From Platynereis dumerilii (taxonomy: Eukaryota > Annelida > Polychaeta > Phyllodocida > Nereididae), in NCBI GenBank assembly GCA_026936325.1, contig JAPTHN010000004.1, forward strand, positions 46,527,289 to 46,591,288: a stretch of DNA of 64,000 nt, written 5' to 3'. The position numbers and the translations under genes were made by a program. A model generated the notes under the pieces. The model made no database searches, was not told where the DNA came from, and saw only the letters and a program-made list of their open reading frames with translations. Each line of letters begins with the position of its first letter. Within the stretch, counting starts at the first letter, position 1. This document shows positions 35,100-46,499 of this stretch, piece after piece.

Positions 35100-35700
35100 T
35101 ATGCTGTAGGGGAAGACTTTGTTGGTGGGTGTAACAGCGGTAGTACTACATCATGCAGTGTGCAACTGGTGCATTGTCAAAGAATATTGGGTAAATATAA
35201 TATGGCAAATTATAGAATACTGGCTCCTGATTGGACTAGAGGCAGTGCCATATTTTATGATAGTGCATACTAATATTGCATTCCAATTTTAGTATGTAAA
35301 GGATTGAGTGGATTAGCCTGAGGAAACATCACATTTTGATTTCTGTTGCGGCACTGGCAGCACTAACTTGTAAGCTCAAGATTTTTATTTTTTGGATTGA
35401 TATTTGTTTATTTGCTCCTTGTGCAAGACAATATATTGCAAGACAATATATAAGTTAAGTAGATATATAGACATCAATAGAGCAATTAATGAGACCACCA
35501 AATAGTGTTTTTGCACCGCTGGCTGATTGCCACCCTTGTCATAGTTTATAAAAAGAATTAAACATTAGAGATAAAACGCGTCTACACACTTTTGCTTGTA
35601 CTTAAGTTTGATGGCAATTATCAAAATACTTTCTTTGTCTTTCTTGCTGTGTTTGCATTAAATATCTTTGACCAATGTGTATGAGCTTTCAGGCAACCTC
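35100..35700. other. Gene-free stretch
   Basis: Nothing recognisable between the MITE clusters; no exon signals. Confidence 0.4.
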
Positions 35701-35763
35701 CATCTAGTAATACCATATTGAGTGCCTTCTTCTCACAGTGACATAACTTCACTGAGAAAGATT

Positions 35764-35890
35764 CAGTGGCGTATTCAGGCCCCCCCCCCCGACTCCGGTC
35801 CAAAATTAATTTGGAAAAGAAGGGAAAACTGCAGTGCCACATATTCACATGTTATTGACCCCTCTCAGACAATTTCAAAATACGTCCCAG
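35764..35890. mobile_element. hAT MITE, CAGTGGCGTATTCAGG end
   Basis: Left end CAGTGGCGTATTCAGG followed by a C-run; right end AAAATACGTCCCAG is an imperfect complement. The flanks GAAAGATT (35756-35763) and GAAAAATA (35891-35898) match at six of eight positions, consistent with an old 8-bp duplication. Confidence 0.75.
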
Positions 35891-35918
35891 GAAAAATAAG
35901 CTTAATGAGCTTTTCTTA

Positions 35919-36134
35919 ACGGGCACATCGACGTTGCAACAACGTTGTGACTTTGTTCAAGCAACGTCAAAAAATATATACAATTGTGAGGTAAAAAGGA
36001 AATTTTCACGACGCAAGATGTAACCTCAAAGATATGACGTCAACATGCGATGTTGTGGCAACGTTTTCTCAATGTTGAAAAAACCTCAACATTTTGTCCG
36101 CATTGTGGTAACTTAATATCTACCATACATTTAA
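35919..36134. mobile_element. GGGCACATC/AACGTTG element, truncated copy
   Basis: Starts ACGGGCACATCGACGTTGC and is full of AACGTTG and CAATGTTG motifs. The right end is missing; it runs into an (AACAAT)n tract. Relatives at 38695, 48857 and 61348. Confidence 0.6.
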
Positions 36135-36300
36135 CAATAACAATAACAATAACCATAAAATTTATTTAAAGTCATGACTTGTAAAAACAATTAACATTAG
36201 CCAAATGGCTATTACATGACAAGAAAAAACACAGCAACAAAAACATTTCTAAGTGACCAACAGAATAGAACTAGCAATGTTGCATTTACGTTGTGGGCCC
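36127..36300 (-). mobile_element. Possible LINE 3' end with (TTATTG)n tail
   Basis: (ACAATA)n at 36130-36156 is followed by AAAATTTATTTAAAGTC. On the minus strand this is a TTTAAATAAATTTT then hexamer-tail arrangement. No coding relic. Confidence 0.35.
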
Positions 36301-37060
36301 TTCGGAATCGTACCCTAATGAGTAAGCCAATGCTCCTCAGAAACAAAATGGGAGAATGTTCGTGTCAGGAACTATCATATATGTTATTACCAGTTAATTG
36401 TCCTTTTTCATCACAGGATTCTAACATCCTTCAACTTTTAATCTCCCAATCAATCAATTGGTAGGTGAAAACTTCTCTGAAACATATTCATTAAATGTCA
36501 AAAATTAATAATATTAATTGAGATTTCAGACAATAGAACCACAACATAGGTTTCAAATTAACTCTGTTTTATGGCTTTCAATTGAAAATTTATCACAGAT
36601 TTATTGTTGTTTTCATGTAACCCCTTTTGATTTTTAGAACATTAGGAGAAAAACAAGAGGATCACTCGCCAACAGTCCTACAAACTTTAAATTGGCTATG
36701 AGCTAAGTTGAGACCTTGATTGCCAGTCATTTCATCTTTTGATAATCATAAATAGTATAGTGTGAAACTATGAAAGTAATGTGGCAGCGGAATGGGCTGC
36801 CAATGCAGGGTTCAAATTTTAATTATGAAATGTTATGTATCAATCAGTGAGGTAGGAAATATAATGTAAAACCTTGACAATATATATCTCAAGGAAATAC
36901 ACGTACATGTATATAACTCAAAAAATGTTCCGCATGCTTTCGGATGTCAAGTTGCCTTGAAATGCCACCATTTCATTCATTTGACGTGTTATAATGCAAC
37001 ACGATTCCAATAAAAAAAGTTCATGCCAACCAAATAATTAAACATCATGACATTGAGACT
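36300..37060. other. Gene-free stretch
   Basis: No feature recognised; AT-rich with short frames only. Confidence 0.4.
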
Positions 37061-37069
37061 GAGAAATTG

Positions 37070-37236
37070 GCATCCCTATGGGGGGCATGTGCCCCCCCAT
37101 ATTGGACATATGCCCCCCCATATGAACTTCTTAACTTTGGCACAAATAAACAGCTCATATAGCGGGTGCCCCCCAGAAAAGTGCGTGCCCCCCAAGTGCC
37201 CCCCCCCACACTCTTGACCGGCTGGTTACGCCACTG
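37070..37236. mobile_element. Decayed hAT MITE related to 12363-12564
   Basis: The right end GGTTACGCCACTG is the complement of the CAGTGGCGTAAC end at 12363, and both share the interior CCCTATGGGGGGCATG and CCCCCATATTGGAC blocks. The left end is eroded. Confidence 0.75.
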
Positions 37237-37558
37237 CGTTGAGATAGCCTTGACCAGTTGAGGGACTTTCTCCGTGCAAAAGCAAAAATCTGTTATATTG
37301 CGATCTCAACAATAGATTCATTTGTCTTAGGGAAACCTTGTGAAACTTAAAGCACAATTTCAATTGAGGAATTCGTCCTTCACGTGTACACTAATTGCTC
37401 ACAGTTAGTGTTGAAACTTTGTAATTGTCCAGTTTCCTTAATTAGTGTATTCATGCAATTTTGAACTGCCTGGAGCTATGTAGGGAACAATTTCCCCATC
37501 GTCTATTTGCCATATTATGTGCATCATGTTCCGGAATAGATTGACAATTTGATTGGTA

Positions 37559-38398
37559 GGGGAGAGTGGGGACCGATGGGCCGCTTAACAAATTATTGGC
37601 CGTGGAGGCAAATCTGTTTCAGATACAGGATTCATACTGTGCACCCTTTTAGCCGATGTAATTCTCTATAAAATGATATAAGATTCACATAGATCAACCT
37701 TGGGAGAGAGATGAGAAAGCACATTTTCTGTCAAGTAAGATGGTGGCCCATCGGTCCCCAACCATGGGGACCGATGGGCCATCCCATGGGGTCCGATGGA
37801 CCATGTCAATAACTTGCCAAAGGGTGGATGAAGAATTTGAAATTTGGATTCAAGATGTTGTTGTGATCCAACTGAGTGCATAGGATAATAAGAGATCGAA
37901 AAATTATAGGTATGCCCAGATTTTACACAAAACAGACTTTAATATCCAGTCCCATGCCAATACGCCACCTATTGAAAATTTCAGGAAATAGTGGCCTTTA
38001 GTACCCATGTTGGGTGGCCCATCGGTCCCCAAAAGAATTCAGGATAGTTAAACCCCCTTTTTGTTGTGAAATATGGTTCTTGTTCCCAAAATTCAATGTG
38101 TAAATCGCCACCAATATATAGGGAAAATCGTCATAGAAAATATATTGCCTCGAGTCTACAGAAATTGGAGATATAACACTTTTTCTGAATCAGTACAAAA
38201 TTACTTTAGATGTTGAAAATATCATTTTGCCCACCAAAGGCTTATTATGCTTTAACTTATCGATCAGCCATCAATAGGGTGTTTATAGATGTGATAAGCA
38301 ATACTAAAAATGCAAATAAGATGTTTCAAAACGTTTTTGAAGTTTGGGTAACAGGATGGCCCTTCGGTACCCATGGCCCGTCGGTCCCCATTCTCCCC
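37559..38398. mobile_element. TA-flanked 840-bp inverted-repeat element, copy 2 (inverted)
   Basis: Ends GGGGAGAGTGGGGACCGA and CGGTCCCCATTCTCCCC; TA at 37557-37558 and 38399-38400. Same length as the copy at 11279, and its complement aligns with that copy from end to end. Small differences disrupt any long frame. Confidence 0.85.
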
Positions 38399-38694
38399 TA
38401 CTGGCAGTCCAGTCCTTAAGGTAAAGCCTTTGGCATTGAATGGTAAGATGAGTGACTCTGTTCACAACATGTCTTGGGGAGATCGGGGTAAGCTGTCCGC
38501 CCACTGGTTAAGGTGAAATAAAGAACAGCGGCAAAAGGCAGTGGCACTCATACGTACACACTGTATACTGCCAAAAACAATGTAGTAAAAAAGTTCCCCT
38601 CAGAAACTCAATCTTGTTGTTTTAAAAGCATGACATCCCAAGGACTTCTCAATACTACACTACTGATATTTAGATGTTGTCACTCTCGGTCATA

Positions 38695-39034
38695 CCCAAG
38701 GGGCACGCGTACGACGTAAACATGACTTAGCTTATTGTTGGAGGGCCGGTTTGTTGGTCACGTAGATATGTCTGGTAGAGAATATGTTGCCATAACGTGA
38801 GCACGACGTCGGGGTTTATTTACAACATTGCCATAATGTCGCAAGCTGACCTGGAACCATTGACATTGCCTCACAATGTGTGAAAAGTCACAACAACGGC
38901 AGATCCTGACATCATATCTTTGATGTTGCTTCACAATGTTGTGACAACATAATTTCTACCATACAATTCTAGGTCATTTAACAAACAGGGTGACTTAATT
39001 GCAACGTTGCCACAACGTAGATGTGCCCATAGGG
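38695..39034. mobile_element. GGGCACATC/AACGTTG element, 340-bp copy
   Basis: Ends CCCAAGGGGCACGCGTACG and CGTAGATGTGCCCATAGGG; TA on both sides. The interior repeats ACATTG, AATGTTGTGA and TTTCTACCATACA. This looks the most complete copy of the family in the window. Confidence 0.75.
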
Positions 39035-39039
39035 TAGTA

Positions 39040-40150
39040 GTTTGGAGGGCATAATGTTGATATTCGTGTTGTCAGCTATGATCTGAAACTGTTTCACTAA
39101 CTTTAATGCCAGTTTTTCTCTAAAAAGTCACTTAAGGGTAAGTTGTACAAACTTCTTTGGGGTAAGTCGCGCCAATGTAAGATATCGAATTGAATTGAAT
39201 GGCTGACAGAAATTTTTAAAAGCAACAAGCTATGTAGGTTTAAATAAAAAGATATATTTTATACCTGTGATATGCCAATGGGTGGGAATCTAGAGCTGGG
39301 AGCTTTGGCGTGACCAACCCAGATGAAAATGATTGTGATGGATGGAGACGGGGAAAAACCAAATATCACTAATGAAACAGTCTATAAAGGTGACAAAAAT
39401 TCAAAAAATATATAAACACATTAACACAAGAGTTACGAATATAGCACAAGAGAAATAGTTCTTCGCAAGGTGCAGTTCTCCATTCATCTTAATATATATA
39501 ATCCCAACGGTCTCTTTCATAGCTCATATTACATTTGCACCCAACTACAGAAGATCTGAAGAAAGCTACGCCCTTTATGTGGGAGTCTGAAGAAAGATTT
39601 ATTACATGATGTCTGCAAAAATGTATGAATGAGAGAATTATAAAAAAGGTGAATGATCTGCAGTCTTAGTGCAGATAGAAATGCACATAATATTTATTTT
39701 AATCCAAGATATGTTATGTGAACACTGAATCAGGTGTAATCTATGTATACATGGATATGATAAAGCATGCAACCGAGGAGTCATCCAAAGTAATACATAT
39801 TTAAAGATTGATTTCATGAAAAGCCGAATAGTTATTTGCATTTGTGGTTTGGTTTTCCCCAGAACCTACGCCATTAATCGATATTCAGTTGTATGGTATT
39901 TCCATAAACCCCAATTGGAATAGTAAGCCTATAATCCAATCGAGGTTTAATGCATGCATATATCTCTCTGAAAATGCCATGACCGGCAACAATTACTAAA
40001 AAAGCCCTGTGGCAGCAGGGTACATTGATCACCATTGAGATCATAACATGATCAATTGATCATGCATTTCAGTAACTAACAATTATGGCTTTTAATGATA
40101 TATAATTTGTATAATTTACCAATCTTCTGCATATATGTTTATATATAGGG
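39040..40150. other. Gene-free stretch
   Basis: GGGTAAGTTGTAC and GGGGTAAGTCGCGCC near 39136-39176 may be the rim of a decayed G-rich element that began near 38470 and was split by the insertion at 38695; not firmly delimited. Nothing else recognised. Confidence 0.35.
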
Positions 40151-40185
40151 ATTATAGGGTGACAAATTACAGACACACACGTATA

Positions 40186-40395
40186 CACTGTAAATTTTGA
40201 ATTTTGAGTTAGCTTAATTGATTGAGTGAGATGGTTGCACAATTCCTTTGAGCCAGATAGCTTGTAGTTTGCAAGTTATAAATAACAACACAAAGATTAT
40301 CATAACTCAAAACAGCAAGCTATCATGGCTCAAACAACTGTGAAACTGTCTCACTCAATCATTTGAGCTAACTGAGAATTTTAGAATTTATAGTG
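40186..40395. mobile_element. CACTG-ended palindromic MITE, 210 bp, copy 1
   Basis: Starts CACTGTAAATTTTGAATTTT and ends AATTTATAGTG; flanked by TA (40184-40185, 40396-40397). The arms pair through GATTGAGTGAGATGGTTGCA against the right-arm CTGTCTCACTCAATCATTTG. The outer flanks (40153-40183 and 40398-40437) also pair with one another around TGACAAATTAC, so it sits in the centre of another palindrome. Confidence 0.85.
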
Positions 40396-40439
40396 TATAT
40401 TATACATGTGTGTGTGTAATTTGTCAGTATACCTTATAC

Positions 40440-41440
40440 ATTCTTTATTCTTTGGCAAAATAAAGTAATTAAAGAAGCCAGTCAGCCAGTTAAGGATCAG
40501 GGAAGTTGAGAAAGCAAAATAACAATGTTCAGTCGATGATGATTTGGCAGTCGGGCAGAGACGTTTTGAAATTGAACATTTATGAAAAATCCTGTATTTC
40601 TAATGCGGCTCGCGTCTAAAGAAAAGCTCAAAACGATGCAAGCATACTTAAGGTTCTCAGAATTATGGTTTATCAGTAGGTAGCACATTCGCTAAGAGGA
40701 AATCGGCTGAATTATATGACGCATGATTTAATGGGCAAAATCCTATTGAAATTTCACTATATATATATATCTTTGGGTTGATTCGCTGCTGCTGATGATG
40801 AAAGGATAGCTGAAACCTAAAAAAAGGTATGTAGTAATTTTTTACAGCATATGATTGGCTGGAGACAGTCAGATTGCTTAAAAAATATAAAACTGTCTCT
40901 TAGAGAGGAATTATAAAAAAACTGGATTTTGAGCTCTTAGAGTAAGAATACACATTCTGAACTGGAATAATTCATAAAGGAAGCCTGAAAAACTCATCTG
41001 ATGAAAGTGGCAACCCTCTGAAATATGATTTTACCTCTTAAAGATCTGGATTTGTATTCAACAATCAATATCCTGCCAAATTCCTGCCGAATTCCCCTCA
41101 TGTAGATTCAAATTAGCCCACTTTGGTACACATGCACAATCATTTGTCTGGATGTGAATTAAAAATCCTGATTAATGCTTCCCAAAGTACCACAACCAAC
41201 TTGAGATACAAAGATCAATGCAGGTATTATACTGATGAATGCTGCTCATGCAAATTGTGAGTTTTAATTTGTCTGGATTTATATGCGAACGCCTGAAATA
41301 TGAGATGCAATGTAGACTTTAATTTCTTTCAAAACGATTTACATAAGCGTTGCATCATCCTAATCATCTCAATTTACAAAAGATGCTGGGGCAGATCCAG
41401 AATATTTTGTTGGGACAGGAAGGGGGGGAGGAGTTCATCC
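40440..41440. other. Gene-free stretch
   Basis: No gene or delimited element recognised. Confidence 0.4.
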
Positions 41441-41442
41441 AA

Positions 41443-41942
41443 AACTGTAAAATTTGAATTTTCAGTCAGCTTAAATGATTGAGTGACATTGTTGGAAAAT
41501 CCCCTTGAGCTGACATTGCTTGTTTTATTAGAGCTGATTGCAGATTAGCTGCCCAAACAGTTTCAAAATTAACTTTCAACTAGGTCTTGTGATGTCACTG
41601 GCTTAACAATGTTTTGTTTGTGGTTAATTAGTTGATTCAGTGCTTATCATATCTAGCAACATAGGCAACAATTAACAAACCAATTAAATGAATTCAGGTA
41701 CTTCATCAAATAAGAAGATTAGGAGACCAACAGTAAACTGTCAATGACGTAGCAAAGCCAGTTTGCAAATTGAAAATAAGAAAATGATTTTTTTTAGAGA
41801 CCGCCAATCTGCAAACAGCTCTAAGTTCTGACAAGGGACAGATTTACATAACTTAAAACAACAAGCTATGTTACCTCAAACAAATTGTCCAACTATCTCA
41901 GTCAATAATTTGAGCTGACTCAGAATTTCAAATTTTACAGTG
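41443..41942. mobile_element. CACTG-ended palindromic MITE, copy 2, split by an insertion
   Basis: The left arm from ACTGTAAAATTTGAATTTT and the right arm to CAAATTTTACAGTG match the 47241 copy, but about 294 bases have been inserted in the loop at 41531-41821. The first C is changed to A and no target duplication is evident. Confidence 0.8.
41531..41821. mobile_element. GAGCTGATTGCAGATTAGC element nested in a MITE, copy 1
   Basis: Ends GAGCTGATTGCAGATTAGC and CCAATCTGCAAACAGCTC, flanked by TA. A second copy is at 43259-43564 with matching interior (TTTCAAAATTAACTTTCAAC and TTGATTCAGTGCTTA). Confidence 0.8.
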
Positions 41943-41949
41943 TTAACAA

Positions 41950-43255
41950 TTTTTTTAAAGATTAAAGTTTGTCTTTATTGAGTCATTTTGTACTGGAATT
42001 AGTGTTGATCTATATGTATATATTCTTCATTCTGTGCAAGAAAAAATTGGCCTGGACCTTTTGTTTTCGGCATATAATTATCTCTTATATTTCCATAAGC
42101 CCAAGATAAATGGCTCAGGGAAGATTAGTGGAAGATTAGGGGAAGATCAGGAGGGGGATTTTCTCTTATGCTGTTATCATGAAAGTTCCAGGAGCATCTT
42201 ATAAATGTTGCTATGTCAACAATGTATGAATGTGAAATATGTGTAATCATTAAGCAACATTTCAGCCCAGTGCAAAATGGGACGATGGACCTTCACACTC
42301 CTATTTTCAAATTCTCTATTTCAAAGAAGGTGGAAGGGCCCTTTCCAGTACAAGGCCCTCTCACATTGGGGCCCAAGGCTGAGAGTTTGATCTTCTCCCG
42401 AGGCACATATTTGGTCACAAAGAAAGCTATTTTGGTTCCTAATATGGCCTCCCATGAGCGGTTAGGCCCATGGCCTCTGCCACATGTATAGGCAGTCCAC
42501 CCCTGTTAGGCCTTTATTATGTGATTTAATGCTGTTATTTTATTGTCAGGACCTCTGTCGTTATGCATAAATCTAAGACAACCTATTTATGATAGCCTAT
42601 GACATATAAAATGGCAAATATATGACCATTATTATGGTAACGGCCATAGCAAGTAGCTTTTTTGATTTGTCTAATGAAAAAAGATAACTTTTAATTTTTT
42701 TTATTGTGCATCAATAACACTTTCAGGCAGCTCTATCCCATTGATATTTTCTTATTAATGATAAGCAAATAGACCCCCTGCTGTCCATGCAGCCATTCCA
42801 GTTGCAGGTGTTACAAAAAAAAAGGTTTGACCCTAAAATGTTCATTTGAACCATCAATCTTCAGAAAAGTAAACAACAGTTTATTTCTGAATCCATACAT
42901 CTTACTTGTTAAACCGTTTGATTGCTCAGAGTCCTTGTCAAATTTACGCAAAATGCTAGTTTTCTGACTATCCTTCCAGAAAATGCGTAAAAAGTGATTT
43001 TTAAAAATGTGGGAGTATGTGCCATCATAATTATGACAGTTCCCATAGCTTGTGACATATGTATTCAGCCAATGATGAACAATACTCAGTGTGCATCAGA
43101 CGCTTGAAGACTGCAAAAACTGCATACACACGGCATAATACTTGTTGTACTTCACAGCTGTCTTAAATTAACAATTCGTTTGTCCCCACAGTTTTCTTCT
43201 GTTTTCATGTGTAATTTTTCTTGATTGACAGAGGTGAGCTTCATCAGAAAACTGA
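41950..43255. other. Gene-free stretch
   Basis: A 92-codon frame (42213-42491) lies here without domain resemblance or splice context. No transposon ends recognised. Confidence 0.4.
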
Positions 43256-43258
43256 TTA

Positions 43259-43564
43259 TAGCTGTTTGCAGATTAGCAGTCCGAACAGTTTCAAAATTAA
43301 CTTTCAACTAGGTTGTGTCATGTCACTGGCTTAGAAATATTTTGTGTGCGTCAGTTAAGCCTATGGATGATCAGTTGATTCAGTGCTTAACATATCTAGC
43401 AGCATAGGTGACAATAAACAAACTAATTAGAAGATTTTAGGTACTTCACCAATAAGAAGATTAGGGGACCAACAGAAAGCTGTCAATGGGGTGGCAAAGC
43501 CAATTTGCAAATTGAAAATAAGAAACTCAATTTTTCCAGTGGAGCGCCCATCTACAAAGAGCCC
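43259..43564. mobile_element. GAGCTGATTGCAGATTAGC element, copy 2
   Basis: Left end TATAGCTGTTTGCAGATTAG and right end CATCTACAAAGAGCCC; TA at the right edge (43565-43566). About 80 percent alike to 41531-41821 by eye. Confidence 0.75.
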
Positions 43565-43569
43565 TAATG

Positions 43570-44440
43570 TTAGCGACTGTCATCCCACGCTACACAACCA
43601 TATATGGCTATTCTGGACACAACGTCACATGCCAACGCTGCATCACACTGTACATCATGGGCCATCACATTGCCTGAGTAATATGAGGTCACATACCATT
43701 TTTTTCATATTCTAAGTACTTTCTGGAAAGATGTGAATATGAATAAGGTACTGCTGTGGTGTAATTTCATATTTGTTCAAAGTTTCCTAGATCCTACTTT
43801 AAAATAGGAATCCATCTCCTTCAGCATCACACTCTCAACATGATGTGTAGTGAAAACTGGGTTAGAAATAGGCCTAACCAGGGCTTTTGATTCAGGCAGT
43901 AAGTAAACCATCTCAGACTCCCGACTCCTTTGGCTTTCTGAAAAGCGACAGCGACTCCGAATGTCTCCTAAATTACAGCTCTGACTTCCAACCCCGCTTA
44001 TTGGCATTATTGTGCACGAATATTGTACATGGTTTACAGGGGAGAAGCTTTTTATTGGATTTCTGTACATGAAAACTTGTTCCGGAAGTTTTGTGTAAAA
44101 TGTTGGATATTATTTGACGTTTATGTAACAGTGTTTTTGTAAATTGAAGTTAATTCTTTTTAGAAGTTAGGAGTGAATAATAAAGCACATTCACTTTGGA
44201 CCTGCCAATACTAACATTCGTGGAGGTGTTACAGGTTTCAGGTTTAAGGTCAAAATTAGGTTTAGGGTTAGTTTTAGCCAAGGTTAGTATGTTCGTAATT
44301 ACACCTATACAAATTCGTGAATGACAATATTTGACACTTCCACGAATGCCAAATTCGTGTACATGTTCGTTTTTGCAGGTTTACAAATTCGTCCACATGC
44401 AAAATATTGAAAAATATATATATATACCTAATAATTCTGC
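43570..44440. other. Gene-free stretch
   Basis: Short overlapping frames on both strands at 43777-44072 without resemblance. AATTCGTG motifs recur at 44195-44400 (ATTCGTGG, AATTCGTGAATG, AATTCGTGTAC, AATTCGTCC), possibly an old inverted-repeat element. Confidence 0.35.
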
Positions 44441-45220
44441 ATTACACAGGCAGAGGAGACCCAGCAACAGCTCCTGAACTAGAGTGAGAATGAGGTCCTA
44501 ATTATTTCACACTTCCATTATTACTTGTATGGAAACTACAATATAAGTGGGTGAAATAATTGATTCAGTCTTCAAAAATGCCTTACATCTTTACGTACAA
44601 AAACATATTACCTCACATTAAGAGAAATTCTAGAGTAAATGGCTTTCATATTAACCACAAAATACATAGTAGGATGAGCCATAATTGATGTATTAATGCA
44701 TTTACTTATAGATGATAACAGTTTGGCATATATAACGTACTGAAAATTACCCAAGCATTTAAATTGTTTTATCACCGTGTATTAGTTAAGAATAAGGAGT
44801 AATAACATTTTTGAAGGTCCAAAACCGCCGATAAAGCCAGGGTGAGAGTACTCATAAGATTATTTGATAGTGTAACCAGGGGGTCTCAACTGGAGGGAGG
44901 TTTTCTAAGGAGGGGTCACAGTTTTTCAAGGAGGGGTGGCCACCACAGATCTGTTCTTATAATATATTTTAACTTCGGTAACCTCAATATCAAGGACATG
45001 CACTCCATTGCACCTCCCACATAGAAAACTGCTCTGTAGCGAAAAAAATATTTTTTGGAGCTGGCCTTTTGCACCACCTTCTGGATAAAAAAACGAATTT
45101 GGGTAGAAGGACAGCATTCTGTGGGATTTCTATGCTGGCCTGCAAGTGGGAATCCACATTTTACTTGTAATCATGTAAATCTCTGATCAATTGGCCACTT
45201 TTTTTAAAGAAAGTAAATGT

Positions 45221-45344
45221 GTAACATGTTGAGGACTCCTGCTCTCTCTCCCATCTCATCAAGCAACCCTCGTGAGCAAGAACTGGGCTTAGAGGGCTGC
45301 ACTTACCATATTTATCCATCTATCTATCTATCTACCTATCTATT
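45221..45344 (+). mobile_element. 3' half of the (ATCT)n-tailed SINE
   Basis: GTGTAACATGTTG, CCCATCTCATCAAGCAACCC and AGAGGGCTGCAC followed by ATCT repeats match 26796-26911. Confidence 0.75.
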
Positions 45345-45440
45345 TAAAAGATTGATATCAGGCAGGTCAGGAAATCTTGATTTAAGATTCCATAATCTTA
45401 TGATCCCCAATGTTGTGAAGATGTTTTTCACACTGCAAAG

Positions 45441-45655
45441 CCATGTACCTCGGTGGCTGAGTGGATTGCATGCTGGCCTTAAAATTTTGAGGTCCAGGAT
45501 TCGATTCTATACTGCATGGCGATATTTGGCAGCTAAATTTACAAACTGACAGGGAGCCATCTGGTGATAGACATGCTGCAAAGTGGCCAAGCAAATGGAA
45601 CTCAGTTGGCATTGAAACTCCTATCTCATTGTTCTATGTGCCTACGCCATAGATA
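45441..45655 (+). mobile_element. tRNA-derived SINE
   Basis: A-box TGGCTGAGTGG (45454-45464) and B-box GGATTCGATTC (45497-45507) resemble a serine-type tRNA head; the body continues to about 45655. The D and anticodon arms do not fold into an intact tRNA. Confidence 0.65.
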
Positions 45656-46499
45656 TGCCACAGTCACAACTTTTAAAGATACTTGCTGATAGCACATAAC
45701 ATCCATTGAAAAATGAATTGGCAAGGATAATAACGTCTTCTTCATATGCCTTGGTAGCATTTACACTCAATATTTCATTTTCAATTTATAAGCACCACAT
45801 AGTCCCAATATGTTGTGCTTTATTCTGATTGAGAGTGTGTAACTATCCAGGGTGTTGAAAAGAAATCTTCAATTGTTTTGTTTCAACTGATTTGTTTGCC
45901 TGTCATGAGCTGAGTACATAACTCAATCTTGCTTGAAAGGGTCACCTTAAGACAGCAGTTGCAATCAGTCTCACGAAAGAGACGGTCACAGTCCGTCTTA
46001 CGAAAGAGATGGTCACAATCAGTCTCAAGAACTTTGGAGACTTCCGAAACTGACACTGGTTCTGTTTCTATTTGAATGGAAACACAAGATGTTTTTGTCG
46101 GACACAAGATGATGAGCAAAGTATTGGAGAAAGAGAAGAGGGCTTACACAGGATAATGAGCAGTGGTTGGTGCTTCTGTAATTGTAAAAAATATGGGGAA
46201 GGAACAACTCATTCGTAAGAGGGAACATGCACCAGTAGATGGATGGGTGATTTGGGGCTTAAAGTCCTGTTTTGATGCGTTCCCCTATTCACACAAAAAT
46301 GAATTGGAAGTTTGTCCATATTTGTAACAAAATGTCTGAGGTATGGAAAAATAAAATCTATATCTAAATCTATCATTATAGGCCCTATACATTTTTGAAC
46401 AAGAATGTTGTTTGATTTTGCTGCAAGGTAGTAAAATTTAGCAATAACATAAACTTTAACCTACATTTGAGTGAAAAAGAGGAGTCATTATTCTCCCTC

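Larger units (their letters stand above)
44440..46235. repeat. Tandem segmental duplication, copy 1 (modules a and b)
   Basis: Module a (about 44515-44850: GGGTGAAATAATTGATTCA, CATATTACCT, CCATAATTGATG) and module b (about 45880-46235: ATGAGCTGAGTACATAACTC, AAGAGAAGAGGGCTTACAC, GTTGGTGCTTCTGTAATTGT) recur in the same order at 46500-47220 and 49180-50745. Module c of the other copies is not found here. Confidence 0.75.

Noticed and set aside
38470-39185. Possible further G-rich element with GGGGTAAG motifs, split by the insertion at 38695
   Set aside because: The two rims are too diverged to show an inverted repeat or target duplication.
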